This document shows, piece by piece, positions 50,901-63,009 of a stretch of 64,000 bases of DNA. This stretch comes from Lunularia cruciata. Its lineage: Eukaryota; Streptophyta; Marchantiopsida; Lunulariales; Lunulariaceae. The notes under the pieces are model-generated. The model had not been told where the DNA came from, made no database searches, and saw only the letters and a list, made by a program, of their open reading frames with translations. A program made the position numbers and the translations under genes. The stretch is from contig OX419755.1 of assembly GCA_948567375.1 (NCBI GenBank), positions 49,543,001 to 49,607,000 of the forward strand, in the 5' to 3' direction. Position 1 is the first letter of the stretch, and every line of letters begins with the position of its first letter.

Positions 50901-51319
50901 ATTAGCCGGTCCTGAAGTCCAGTCGTTCGAAGTCATATCGGCTGAGAAAGCGCTGGATGAGAGAAACGTCGGTAACCGTATGCTGCGGAATATGGGGTGG
51001 CAAGAAGGATCGGTGAGGATCTGTCGGTGATTTACATCATTGTGATCTTTTGCATGATTTTGATCGCACTCTGGAACGCTACGTTAGAGGTCAGAGATGT
51101 CAGATAAGTACTAACTTCGGAGCTCTTTATCTGCAGGGTCTCGGAAAGGAAGGAACAGGTATAGTTGAACCAGTGCAAGCTCAGGGAACGGGGGAAAGGG
51201 CAGGACTAGGGAGTGCAAGTCAGCGCAGAATAGATTCTCGTTTTGAAACACAGCCTGGTGATACGTATCGCGTTGTGATTCAAAAGAAAGCCCTGGCAAG
51301 GTTTCATGAGATGATATAG
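44938..51319 (+). CDS. SUA/RBM5-type splicing factor (RRM, RanBP2 zinc finger, RRM, OCRE, G-patch), first exon not found
   Basis: Ten exons give at least 1076 residues: 44938-45625, 46099-46170, 46434-46526, 46865-46944, 47386-47533, 47651-47741, 47993-48084, 48296-48364, 49297-51012, 51137-51319. All junctions fit GT-AG and phase. Visible residues 1-229 are Arg/Ser/Asp-rich. RRM1 is about 230-311 (ATLVVKGLS, SRGFAFVDF). A RanBP2-type finger lies at 341-364 (DWMCTVCGCVNFARRTLCFQ, then CN). RRM2 is about 392-472 (THVLVVRGL, SRGFAFIHF). The OCRE domain is about 590-640 (WDEASGYYFDAASGFYYDG). The G-patch spans the last junction (LRNMGWQEGS|GLGKEG). No C2H2 finger is seen between OCRE and G-patch. 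The order matches Arabidopsis SUPPRESSOR OF ABI3-5 and human RBM5/RBM10, nuclear proteins that affect splice-site choice. The first exon must supply two bases of the split codon at 44938. Confidence 0.93.
48408..48975 (+). repeat. Repeat insertion inside the RRM2-splitting intron of the splicing factor
   Basis: 48408-48610 is a diverged copy of the 190 bp unit seen at 21856 (GAAACTCGG..CG.GAGATACTGGCAT). 48930-48970 is a hairpin-core copy (CCCCCGTTCTTCGAACGACT). Both lie in the 932 bp intron 48365-49296, the second-longest intron between recognised exons of this gene's 3' half apart from short ones. Confidence 0.8.
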
Positions 51320-52650
51320 TAATAAAGCTTTTGGTTTGGTGTATCTATGGGTATATTTGCTAGCAGTCTGATATTGCAACAATTTGGTCGTTCGTGGGTA
51401 GTCAGTACATATGGATTCATTTGCTGTAGATCTGATCAGTCTGTATATTTGCTATCCATATAATGGATATGCGCTAATTCAGAAATTCTTAAAGTTTCCA
51501 TTGACTTCAGTGCATGGAGTATCCATCACGTGTCTATGCAAGCGTCATTCACGTTCCTCTTGGAGATTTTTACGAGTTAAAACAATGAGTTCCTTCTTTT
51601 GCCTTGTTTTTTGATACATTCATGGGGTTAACTGGAAGCCTTGCCAGTGCTTACTGCTGGGGCGAAAGATGAAAAGATAGAAATTACCGTCTAAGGTGCA
51701 GCAGTAGTTTAGTATCCTGACGAGTGGAGTCGCATTTTAGGTGTAGCTTTGGTGCAGTCGACAATAGGCATCCACTATCTCTCCAGACCAAGGCCTAGAT
51801 GAGGATATTTCCTTCAGGATAGGCATGAAACATGCGCTCATAAGCGGGAGCGAATGTGGGGCAAGGGGACTTCTCCGCTTTCTCTGCACTAGATCATTAA
51901 TTGAGATCCTTTTCTTCTCGCTGTGAGATTGAGAATGTCGACCTGTGTTGCTTACAGTAAATGCATGTCCCGAGAGAATTTTTATTTTTATTTGTCTTAT
52001 CTCGCTATGTATTCCATGTCTTATTAGCATACAAAGACCCTAGTTTATCTTAGAGATGTTCAAATCAGACCCCAATAAATCCACACCCTCAGTGTCCACA
52101 TCACCTCAATGTAAATGTCACCCAAGGGGTGAATTGAGTGGACGGTTCGCACACACACGATATACAAACCGATTTCTTTCCGGATCTCTCTAGTTATGTT
52201 TTACCTATGTTCTCACGAGACACTCCGTTTAGATTTACGTTCTTCTTAAGAAGCGAGCATCAAAATAGATCATGGCCCTTAGCAGCAACATCTAAATCCA
52301 GCCATATCCATGGTTCTGATAAAGTTCCCTGGTAAAATAACCTCTTTCCCGTAGGCTTTGTGATTAGACAGGAGATTCTTGTCTTAAAACATTTTGCAAA
52401 AGTGCACACGTTGAAACATGCAGGGATGTCTGTCATTAACAACGAACTGTTATAGAACACTATTCTCTCAAACTCTTTACCTAAACTGCAATTTGCAACA
52501 TGATACTAAGACGGAGTGGCAAGCAAAAGGACTTTTAACCTTATTAGTAGAGTTGAGTAGGCTTATCTTTAGATTGTTACAAAGAGCAAGAAGAGCCAAA
52601 ACTCAAAAGAGTTTGAGTTCAACTGACAAGAAGAAAAAGAAGTAAAAAGG
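51320..52650. other. 3' flank of the splicing-factor gene and right edge of the gene island
   Basis: No recognisable gene. The first few hundred bases are likely 3' UTR. Base composition turns AT-rich after about 52600. Confidence 0.4.
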
Positions 52651-54541
52651 AGTAATCCTTTTAAATCCAAACCTAGAGTATTGTCTATATAAGAGATATG
52701 TTAGGAATTGTCCTCGTCCGACAAGGATCAGAGCCTTTCAAAACCATTAAATGTAATTACCATTCAATCCGTTGAGAAAGAAGAGATGGATGCAAAAATA
52801 AGTATCTTGTTGAAGAGACTAGAAGATAAAAAGAGTTAATCAGAAGGGTAAAAGACGGTTTCATACGGGCAATTATACCATATCGCAGTCTAACTTGTCC
52901 TACATAATTAAAAAAGTTCCACTTGAATGCAATGTGTAATAAGTCTATTGCGCCTAGCATTTATTATGAGTATAGGATCAATAAGAGATATCATGAAGTA
53001 CCATCACATCCATGGAAAGTAAAACAGCATCAATTGTTGTATAAGTAGTGATTTAAATTTAATTTTTTATAAGGAATGATCAAAATTAAACAGATTTATA
53101 TAATTTTTATGAAATAGAAATAATATTTCTATTTATTATTACTTAAAAAACCTAAAATTTATGTAAATTCAGCTTGAACTAGCTTTTTAGAGAGTAAAAG
53201 ATCCTAGTAAGGCCTACTAAAGTTATTTTGAAATTAGCTAGCCTCACAAATGTAGACAAAAACTTAGAGTTGGACAAATGGTCCAAAAATTTCTTTACTA
53301 GCTTTAGTTAGTAATCAGATACATAGACCTCCTTGCTATGTAGGTCTAGGGGCTAAATAGTGAGATCACATATAATTCTATTGCTTCAAAGTTAATACAA
53401 TACTCACACGTGAGTAATGATACATATTCCTAGTAGTCTCTAAGAACAATGTATAATATGTTGAACCTTATGTACATTAAAGAATCCTCTAAACCTCTCG
53501 TTCCAATTGATAATTACAGTAACAAAAAATAAAGATCACCTATTGCTTTTGAGTGTAAAACATACTTTTTTTCAACTATAATATATGGAGAGGAGAGTAT
53601 CTATACTTCATCTCCATAATAGACCTCAGAAAGGTTAAGCTATCCACAAAATAGAAAAATACAATGATGCAAAAAATTCACAACTTGTATTATCTTCTCT
53701 ATGGATAATAGACCTACACTTCCACATATAATTGAAAAAAGAATTTAATACATGCAAAGTCCCTTATTATATATTCAAAAGTCCATAGTCCAATAATATC
53801 ACCTAAGAGTAAATACTTATAACACTCATCAAAGTCTCTCAAGCATGATAAGAAGGAGGGAGGAGATAAAAACATGTGGAGTAGATATATGTTTAGATAG
53901 GTATTACTAGAGGAGATCATACTAAAAGACCTCTATAGATAATAAAGCAAAGTTATCTCATATAGGACATTCTCTACAAAGGTAATATCTAAGTAACATG
54001 AGATAAAAGTCCTTGTACTTATAGGAACTTCAAAGATTTGTAAGCCACATGTAGTCATAATTCACCATGCTAGAAGTTGGAGGTTAGGACATCCTTGTGC
54101 TTATTAGTACTCCAAAGATGTGGAAGCAATCTGTAGTCATAATGCATAATGCTAGAAGCTAGAGGGATCTATAAAGGGAAATATATACTACACTTCAATA
54201 CCTTTACTCTCAAGCCTATAAAATATAGTTCAATAGTAAAGTGATCAAAAGATTATCTAATTTGGTCTACATAATGCATGTATTACTTACCAACAAGGGA
54301 TAAAATAACATGGAATATGAGCTGTAAAATTATTTTTTTGCAGTTGATAAAATTATTTTTGGATCTCCTTATTGTGCAAACTCAAGAATAATAACTCTTC
54401 TTGTAATAAGTCATATTGGTAATAGAGAGAATAAGTGAATTATAAAAGGACAACACAACAAGGAACAAGGCTAACCAAAGATCTACCAATCTCCTCAAGC
54501 TTTCTAAGATGGATACACTAATTATTTAGCATTCTAAATAT
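52651..54541. other. AT-rich tract without recognisable genes
   Basis: Only short ORFs without family resemblance. A short two-unit repeat around 54000-54180 (CTTGTACTTATAGGAACTTC and CTTGTGCTTATTAGTACTCC contexts, each with TGCTAGAAG) is visible. Confidence 0.5.
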
Positions 54542-54775
54542 TGAAGGTCCACTTTGGCAATACACAGGAAATGCATGGTAGACACAAGAAAATGTGTGGT
54601 TCACCTCCTTGAGGCTACATCCACATGTGCACACCAGTAGCTTACTGATAATGAAACTAATGTGTCACAGAGAGCTTCTACTAGCTCTCTCATATAGTAG
54701 TCCAGTGCTAGACTAACTGACCACAATCAGACTAACTCGAGTTACTCAAGACGAGGGATCACACAACCTGTAACC
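54542..54775. repeat. LTR fragment shared with 58950 and 61200
   Basis: Begins TGAAGGTCCACTTTGGCAAT, like 58950 (TGAAGGTCCAATTTGGTAAA). It continues with GGTTCACCTCCTTGAGGCTA as at 61213. The simplest reading is a shortened copy of the long repeat at 58950-61390, lying at the 3' side of the minus-strand copia element. Confidence 0.6.
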
Positions 54776-56950
54776 CTTCACACCACTCTGGTAGCCAAGA
54801 AAAACACATTTCTTGGAAGTAAGATCCAGCTTAGATCTACTTTCCTTGGGTATGAGAGGATATGCATTACATCCAAAGACTACTAAAAATTGTAATCTGC
54901 AGGTTGTCTATGCCTCATCTCAAACGGTGTCATGTAATTAATTGCAGTAAAAGGAGAAAGATTTACCAAATAAGTTGTAGTGTTGATAGCTTTAGGCCAA
55001 ACTGCATGTGATAAACTTGATTGGCTCAAAATAGTCCTCATCCGCTCTAATAATGTTTGATTGAACCACTCAGCAACACCATTTTGCTGTGGAGTATATA
55101 TTATAGTGAGATGAAAACTTATCTCCTCTTGTTGACAATATACCTCAAATTATCTAGAAGTATATTCCCTATTATTATTTGATTGTAGAAATCTCACTTT
55201 CTTACTAGTCTGAGTCTCAACTTGGGCTTTTCACTTCTTGAAAGTGACAAAGACCTCAGACTTCTGATGTAGGAAATAAATCCATACAAACCTCAAAAAG
55301 TTATTGATGAAAGATACATAGTATAGCTTTCCAGGATGTGAAGGAGTAGGGGATGGGCTCCACACATCATTATATATATAATCAAGAATTTCTTTGGAAC
55401 TATAAGTTCCAACACCAAAAGCAGTCTGATGCTGCTTCCCTAGTACACAATGCTCACAAAATTCTAATGTAGTAGATCATAGTGTAGAAATAAATCCTTT
55501 CTTGCAAAGAATAGACATGCTCTTCTCACTATAGAAGAATAACCTTGAATGCCACAATAGTCAATCATATCATGAGATTTAGAAGCATGAGCTTTTGCGC
55601 AAACAATGTTGCCTCCTAACACATAAAGATTCTTGGGCCTATTTCCCCTCAAGATGACTTTTCCCCTAGCCATGACTTGAAGTACACCATCAACTACTTC
55701 CCATTGATGACCATTTATGTCTAACAAACCAAGAGATATCAAGTTCTTCCTCATGTCAGGAGATATGCCTAACATTAGTCAATGTGTGCGCAAGACTATC
55801 AAACATTTGGATCTTAACATATCCAATGCATACAATTTGACAAGGGTGATCATTCCACATCAAAATTGAACTATTTGATATCAAGGAAGACTAAAGAACT
55901 CTCTTATGTAATACATATGGTAAGAACAAGCACAATCTAGAATCCATTCATCTCTCCTTTGTTGAAATGAAGTGCAAAGGGCATACCATTGGTGTCAAAG
56001 AGCATAGTCATCATCAAGCAGGTCCTCCTCTTCTTCTTCCTTGTTGTCTTTTGCCACATTTTCTGAAGAAGGCTCAACTACTTTGCCATGACAATCTCTC
56101 TTGAGATGGGCAATTTTGCCACATTTCCAATAGAGAACAGTCTTACGGTCTTGGGATCTCTCCCTAGACCATGATCTAGTCTTAGATCTTTGCTCCCTAC
56201 TATCTATCTGCTTTTGAGTCCTTCCATGATTCCTTTCAACACTATTCTTGAGAAGGTAACACCATCTTTTGTTGAAGATCATCTATAAATAGAGCATTCA
56301 CTACCTCATTGTACGTGATGGTCTTCCTATCACAATGTAGTAACAATCATGACAAGGACTGGTAGGACGTAGGGAGAGAACTCAACAAGTGGGGGTCCTT
56401 TCTCTCATCACTCAGGTTTTCTCCAAGATTTTTCAAGTCCACAAAAGATCATTGAAGGCATCAATATGATCTTGTATCTTGGTCCCATTGTCCTTCATCT
56501 TGAAGCTCATCAACTTCAAGGAAGTGTAGAGAAAATTTGATAACTCTTTTTGATGGTACTTCTATTGTAGCTCATCAAAAAAATTAATGCATTCCTTGTA
56601 CTCACCCAACTATTTAATGAAATGTGGCTATAGATGTAAAACCAATGTGTGTACAACTACCTTTTGCATGTTGTTCCAATCATCCTCTAACACCAAATCA
56701 GTCTTGGGCCTATACAATTTCCCAAAACCGTTAGCCTTGAGCATGCCTTTCACTTGATGCTCCCAAAAGAGATAATCAAAGGGTCCATCGTACTTGGCAA
56801 TGTCAAATTTGGCACCTCCAGACTTCATGATTGCCATCTCACTCTGTCTTATGGCTTGGCCATCCCTCACCCATTCTCAAAACTTCCCTCCACTCAGCTT
56901 GAATAAAGAACCAAAAAAACTTCATGTTCTAACCTCGAATGCCAACTTGA
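54776..56950 (-). mobile_element. Decayed Ty1/copia gag-protease-integrase, minus strand
   Basis: Minus-strand order is correct for copia. The gag N-terminus is at 56870-56628 (AKYDGPFDYLFWEHQVKGML, EDDWNNMQ). A gag zinc knuckle follows near 56140 (YWKCGKIAHLKRDC, first Cys replaced by Tyr). The protease-integrase linker is at 55775-55464 (PDMRKNLISLG). GAG-pre-integrase and integrase core run from about 55450 to 54790 (CVLGKQHQ, TPQQNGVAEWFNQTL, INTTTYLVN). RT and RNase H are missing. A primer-binding-like TTGGCATTCGAGG lies at about 56950. Stops and shifts show it is dead. Confidence 0.85.
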
Positions 56951-57224
56951 TGGTGACATGTAGCAAAAGTGGTTTTGGGTAGCTGTTGTTGCTTTCACTA
57001 CATGAGTTGCTCTTCTAAGATCTGTGGAAACTTCTTTTGATGTAGAAGAAGATATAATCTTTGAAACTTGTGGCCTGAGAAAGGTTTCTCTACTTTTCCT
57101 ATCTAAATTACTATTCCAATTGACAATAATACTTTCAAAGAAAGGTAAATACACTCTCAAAACTGAGCAGTAGTCTAACCTTCCAAACGATTTACTAGCA
57201 AGAACAAACAATCAACACAGTTGT

Positions 57225-58345
57225 GCTTCAAGGTTCTTGAAGATTGGCAAAACCACTATGGAGATGAGAAAATAAAGACTACTGCTACAATTAAGCATCT
57301 TTTGATTTCATGTGTCTAGTTTGCAAGAGCTCAGGTGGTGGCTGATATCATTAGTTGCTATGGAAGTGGTGGATACTATATTGTCTTCATTGAGACCAAG
57401 AAGAATGTGTCTGAACTAGCAAGTGTCCTATGCATGGAGTTGCACATGCTCTACATAGAGATATTTCTCAAAGTGTGCGAGAGAAAACCTTGGCTGCCTT
57501 TCAAAGTGCAAAGTTTACCATTCTAGTTGCAACCAATGTTGCTGCGAGAGGTCTTGACATCAATGATATGCAATTGGTTGTCTAGTACGAGCCACCAAGA
57601 GACACAAAGACTTACATTCATCAATCAAGCCATATAACTAGAGCAAGGAAACTAGGGATATTTGTCATGCTCTATGATTGGGAAAAGGAGTATATGATTC
57701 TGCAGATAGAGAGGAAAGCTAGGTTTAAGTTCAAGAGAATTGCTGCTCTTCAATCTGCTGACATTGCCAAATCTTCAGCTACAAGCTCAATGGACAATGT
57801 TTGTGAAGCATCAAACAATGTGCTTCTTTTGTTCAAAGTTGCTGTGCAAGAGCTTTTGGACTCCAATGGTATGACAACTGTTGATGTTATTGCCAAAGCC
57901 CAAGCCAAAAATTGTGGGCACATTGATCCTCAATAGATGATGCTACAACTCTTTTTCTCCAAGCAAGATCAATGATTTACTCACCAACATTTGCCTTCAA
58001 TTGTCTAAGGAAATACTTGTGAGAAGAATTTATCTTAGAAGTAAGGTGAATGAAAATATCCTCTCTCTAGTCCTACAAAACAATTAGTTCAAAGGGTTGG
58101 TATCTAAAGGCCTCTATCTCTTGAACCTCCATTGGCAGGACTTGTCCACATTTATTGAATGGTACAATTCATCCTTTGACAAAACTCAAGAAGCTAAAGG
58201 AAATTCAAGTTTTTTATCGAGCCCCAAGTTGTTTAAAGTCGTCAAGTTCAAAACATGCTTCAAAACCACAATGCTCAAAACATGGTTCAAAGCCACCAAT
58301 TCAGATAGCAGCCCGAGCCCTTTTGAGATTGAGCCATTGAACCCT
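57225..58345 (+). pseudogene. Intronless decayed copy of a DEAD-box RNA helicase (RH7/PRH75-like)
   Basis: The copy starts within the helicase C-terminal half. Words in order: [31 protein letters not shown], then in other frames [26 protein letters not shown]-type motif VI region, LYDWEKEYM and QIERKARFKFKRIAA. After that comes the RH7-specific tail NVCEASNNVLLLFKVAVQEL and DVIAKAQAKNCGHIDP, then a degenerate C-terminus to about 58345 (STFIEWYNSSFDKTQEAKGN, repeated SKHGSKP). Several stops and frameshifts occur and no introns remain, so it is probably a processed retrocopy that has lost its 5' end. The functional family are nucleolar helicases. This copy cannot make a working enzyme. Confidence 0.8.
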
Positions 58346-58937
58346 TCACCCTCCCCTCCAAGATCTAGTAGTTGTAAACTTGTCAGATTGCCTAGCTCAT
58401 GCAGAATTTTCCCAAACCAGATTATTGACTCCCAAGTTAAAGATCAGCAGATTTTCAAGCTGCCCGAGCCTTGGTGGAATTTGCCTTTGCAATAATTATT
58501 GCTCAACTCAAGCTCTTCCAAGTAGGATAAGTTAGCAAGAGTGTGAACTAAACAAACCATTCAACATAACAAATTATAAAGCCGAAGTAGTCCTTCGAGC
58601 TGTTGAAGATTAGTTCATTTGCCTCCTTGCTCAAGTGGATCAATAGTAGAACAAGCAAACAAGTTGACAAAAAGAAAAAACCTGATAATTACTTTGATGA
58701 ACTTATTACCCCTATCAAGGTATATTTGCCCCATTGAAGTGGCACACCTTTGTCTTTATCACCACCATAAATGATAAACCAACACCTTCAAATTACCGTC
58801 TTCTCAATTGAGCAACCATACTATAAGATGCCTCCTATCACACGCTCCTAATGACTCACCAGGCAAGCAAATCAATGAATCCAACCCTTGTGCATAACAA
58901 GCATAATCCTCTAGTTCCTTATTTTCAACCAATTTGC

Positions 58938-61390
58938 TCAGATACCAATTGAAGGTCCAATTTGGTAAAACATAGGAAATGTATGCACCATGGTCAACAT
59001 AAAAAAATAAGTTGTCATGTTGTGGTTTGTGTAGCCCGTAAAAAAGTAACTTATCATAGTTTATCCCCACATTAGTGGAGTAGGTTGTATGATAGATCGG
59101 ATGAGACGTTGCCATGTGAGCAATCTATATACATATATGTGATTAACCATGTGGGTTACAATCTTATCATGTTTGAGTGCTCTAATGAATATAGAGGAGG
59201 GCGAGTGGAGAGACAAGGAGGTGTTTAGTCAAGGAGTCTTGAGGGGGAGGAGGACGTTGGGAGTGAGAGTTGTAGCAAAGCACAAGTGTTAGAGCATTGG
59301 AGGAGGCATTTGAGCATGCAATGGCCCATGCTCTTGATCTGCCACTCCTGAATCCTTTTCTCATCAGGCTTCATATTTCACACCGTGATGGCTTATTGAA
59401 TTGGATGGTGAGACGTTTCGGGATGCTATTCACGGAGTTGATGATGGAAAATCCAGATCCTATTGTCTTTCCGGTGCTTACTTACCAGCAAGTCTGGGAC
59501 AACAATATATGTGATCCTATAGTTGGGAAATGCCTGAACTTTTGCTCATGAGCTTCAAGGTGGAGTTGTGGAGTCCACTTATCAAAAGGTGAAGAGCTAA
59601 AAGACAAAATTGCAAGAGATTGTTTTCCAAGAGGAGAAGTTGGGTATTTTTTGGACAATTGAGGAGTTTGGGGAGGGCATTTGAGGAAAGAAGACCACTG
59701 TTAATTTTGAGACAAAATTTGAGAGATTTGTATCAATTTTGTGGGAGATATGATCAATTGAAGTAAGGGGGGGGGGGGGGGGGGGAGGGTGTAGAATTCA
59801 AATCCAAGAGTACAAGATAGACAATTTAGAGAGCTTTGTGAGACATTTTCATGATCTGTTAAGAGGATAGGACAGATGACAAAGAGTTTGTAGTGCTGAG
59901 CTCAAGAGATGTTAAAAATTAATCAATCTCAAATCAGATCTGGCCGCTTGAAGTTGGAGCTTTGGAATGTGAGGAGTTGGAGATTACATTCCGATCATGT
60001 TTGAAGATTTGGTCACTCCTAAAGATGTGATTTGAATCACCTTGTGAAAATTTCCAATCTTTTTGGTGGTTAGGGTTTGCATCTTTGTGCTAAGATTTCA
60101 TGTGAATTTTTTAAATAGAAAATTCAGGGTCTTGGATCAAGCATATGTGGGTCTATAGAGCTCACAAGTCAGCCCAACTCAGGAATTGATTTATATCTAG
60201 GGTTTGAGGTAGATTTTTAAAGGGTTAGAAAAGAGCAAAACCAACTATTTTGAAAATTTTGGTTAACTTTGGATCCATAGAGAGTGAGAATTGATGCAAG
60301 AAACTCTATTGCAAATACAGTCATAAGCTTGGTAGAGCAATTTTTATCTTCCATCTTGATTTGATATCAATTCTCCTACATTGTGACTATGATTCAAGGT
60401 TTCAGGTTTTCAGAGTGTTTGTGAGGATCAAGAGTACTTTTGAATCAGAAATCTGGGGAAAAATTGCAAAAATCTAGGAGAAAACCCTAAAATAGGGATT
60501 TTGAAATTAGGGTAAAACCTACGAGCAATTGGCCAAGTTTGGGAGCTTATCAAGGGAGATTTAGTTATCAGATTGAGGCATATTTCATGTTATTGGAAAG
60601 CTTATCTCATAGGATTTCTATTGAATTCTAAAACACTTGGATTTAAACCACATAGAGAAAGTTACACACATTTGAGTTTCATAGGATTTTCTCCAACAAT
60701 AGAGATAGAAGTTCTACACTTGGATTAGGAACTGGTTGAAATCTGAAGTGCATAATTGAGGAAGCTGGAGTACAGATTGAAATGAAATTGAGGATAGGCC
60801 AGGAAGCTCTGAAGCTGATTTGTACCAAAAGTATGGAGAGTTGTTGTTGACTTCTTGTGGTTGGATCATCTCCGTGCTTGCATGCTTGGTTGTATGCCCA
60901 ATTGGTTTGGATTGGTGTGCAGGCGTTGCACTTAGGTTCTTTCCTTCTAGGAATGTTGTGTATTTCTCCTTGGTTATGTTTGAAGTGATGACCGGTGGAC
61001 CACAAATGCATGTTATGATGACATGTTAGGTTGCACATTACTCCCTTACCCGATAGTAAGAGTACCAAAACCTAGAGCGGAAGGTTTTATTGGTTGGGTT
61101 CTATACATGCTCAAACTAGTAGGGACAGGTTAATCCACAACCTTTGATCTATAGGCTCCATAGCTAAGCACCTTGTGTGTTCCCAAAGAAAGAAAGGCAA
61201 AGTATGACAATGTGGTTCACCTCCTTGAGGCTACATCTACAAGAACACATCAGTAGCTTACTGATAATGAAACTAATATGTCATGAAGAGCTTCTACTAG
61301 CTCTCTCATATAGTAGTCCTAGGGTTAGACTACTATATGAGACTAATTGACCACAATCAGACTAACTCAAGTTAGTCAAGACTTGAGTTA
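58938..61390 (-). repeat. Primer-binding-like site and possible long LTR
   Basis: On the minus strand TTGGTATCTGAGC (about 58949-58937) resembles the initiator-tRNA binding site. The plus-strand start TGAAGGTCC at 58950 would be the LTR edge. Sequence at 61213-61390 matches the fragment at 54590-54755 (TAGCTTACTGATAATGAAAC, ATATAGTAGTCC, CTAACTGACCACAATCAGAC). An LTR of about 2.4 kb is possible, but the middle has no second copy in the window. ORFs within it, including one at 59297-59551, show no domain. Confidence 0.45.
59767..59785. repeat. Poly-G run of 19
   Basis: Nineteen consecutive G residues, rare in this AT-rich flank. Length may be uncertain in the assembly. Confidence 0.9.
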
Positions 61391-61399
61391 ACTCCTAAC

Positions 61400-63005
61400 A
61401 AACATCAAATTGAAAGGAAATCCAATTGAGATAGAAATTTTAAATTATTATAATACTCACATATACTACCTCATGACTTACTAGTGTAAAGACTCAATAT
61501 TAATGTAGAAAAGGTTGTTTCTTGAGGGAAGAACAATGTTGAAGTACATTTTTCTTGCTTACAAGATATAACAAACTTCCCTTTGGCAATTGTTAAAATG
61601 TTTATTATATTTCTCTTGATTGTAAGAAGTAGACTAAAATTTGGAAAAATCACTAAGGAATAACCCAATACTACAATTAGAACCACTTACAACAACTCAA
61701 GAAACCTTCATAAGGATCATCAACTTAGAAACAATGCAAAAAATTCTTAAGAAAGCACCTAAAGGAGAAGCATGAAATTATGTATAAAGCATAAATGAAG
61801 AACAATCTATTAAGATATAATAACTCTTTGGTTAGTACTCTAAGACCTAAAATGATACACTCTTTCTTGCCAAAGAGTATAATATTTGCATTGGAAAAAC
61901 TAATCTCATCATTAAGAGTAGCCATAAATAAAGGATATATAAGACTTATCAAGGTTTGCTATACTCTCAACTTAACCTTGAACTAAGATATACACTATTA
62001 TATTCAAGCAAAATTTGTAATACCTTAAGCCTAAGATTTTCTATAAATATATGTAACTCTATTATATTATCAACTTGACCTAAGATTATTTATGCTATCA
62101 CAATCAAGCAATTTTTTTCCTCTTCCTAAAATTATTTCCAAGATGTTCAACTTGTATGAAGTACTCTTGTAATATAGACCATCCCTTGCTTAGAATTTTA
62201 GTGCATATATACATTGCTACATAACATACATCATTGTCAACATCACATACTATAGAAGCACAACTCACACATAAGTCATACATGGACTTTCAGTGCCACA
62301 ATAATCAGTTTGTACATAACTTGAATCACACTCAATCAGGTCAATACTTGATCTATCATTCAATAATCTACCAACAACTAGGCACTGATTATAGTCAACC
62401 ACACCACAACTCTAGCTTAGAGACTCTAGGTGACGCTCACCGACTTTCTATCCACTCTAGCAAGGAACTCAAAGGCTCAATATCAAAGAAGTGAGCTCGT
62501 TAGGGTTGCAATTTTAGGGTATACTTCTGATTTTGACCTAAATCTCCAACTCTAACAGTCCCACTCACGGCACACCCGACGGTGTGAATGGTGAGCCCCA
62601 CCATGTAGTTAGTACCCCAAATAGGAAATTTAACCGTCAACAAGTAGTCTATGAGTAACTGCCAAAATTTCTCTAACTACCAACACTACTACTCTAGAGT
62701 TTGAGAAATCTAGATGCAATGTTCCAAATGGCGTGATAGCTATCATGCATACATACATTGCTACACAACATATATTATTGTTAACATCACACACTATAGA
62801 AGCACAACTCACACATAAGTCATACATGGATTCTCAAGTGCCACAATTGCCCCCATAACTGGCGGTGGGGTCCCTCTAACTCCAAACAGCCATCTACTCC
62901 AAGTATATGGTATACCCTATGGTGGGCCAAATATTAGGAAGCAAGGTGCTATCAAGCCCAATTATTAGTCACATGTTTGCAATCTATACCATATAAAGGA
63001 TGAAC
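61400..63005. other. AT-rich tract with a ~100 bp direct duplication
   Basis: No recognisable gene. 62207-62305 and 62746-62847 are near-identical direct copies (CTATAGAAGCACAACTCACA, CATAAGTCATACATGGA, GTGCCACAAT), 540 bp apart. The interval may be LTR sequence of the gypsy element that follows. Confidence 0.65.
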
Positions 63006-63009
63006 TAGC

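Noticed and set aside
59297-59551. 84-codon ORF in the right flank
   Set aside because: No domain, and it sits within probable LTR sequence.
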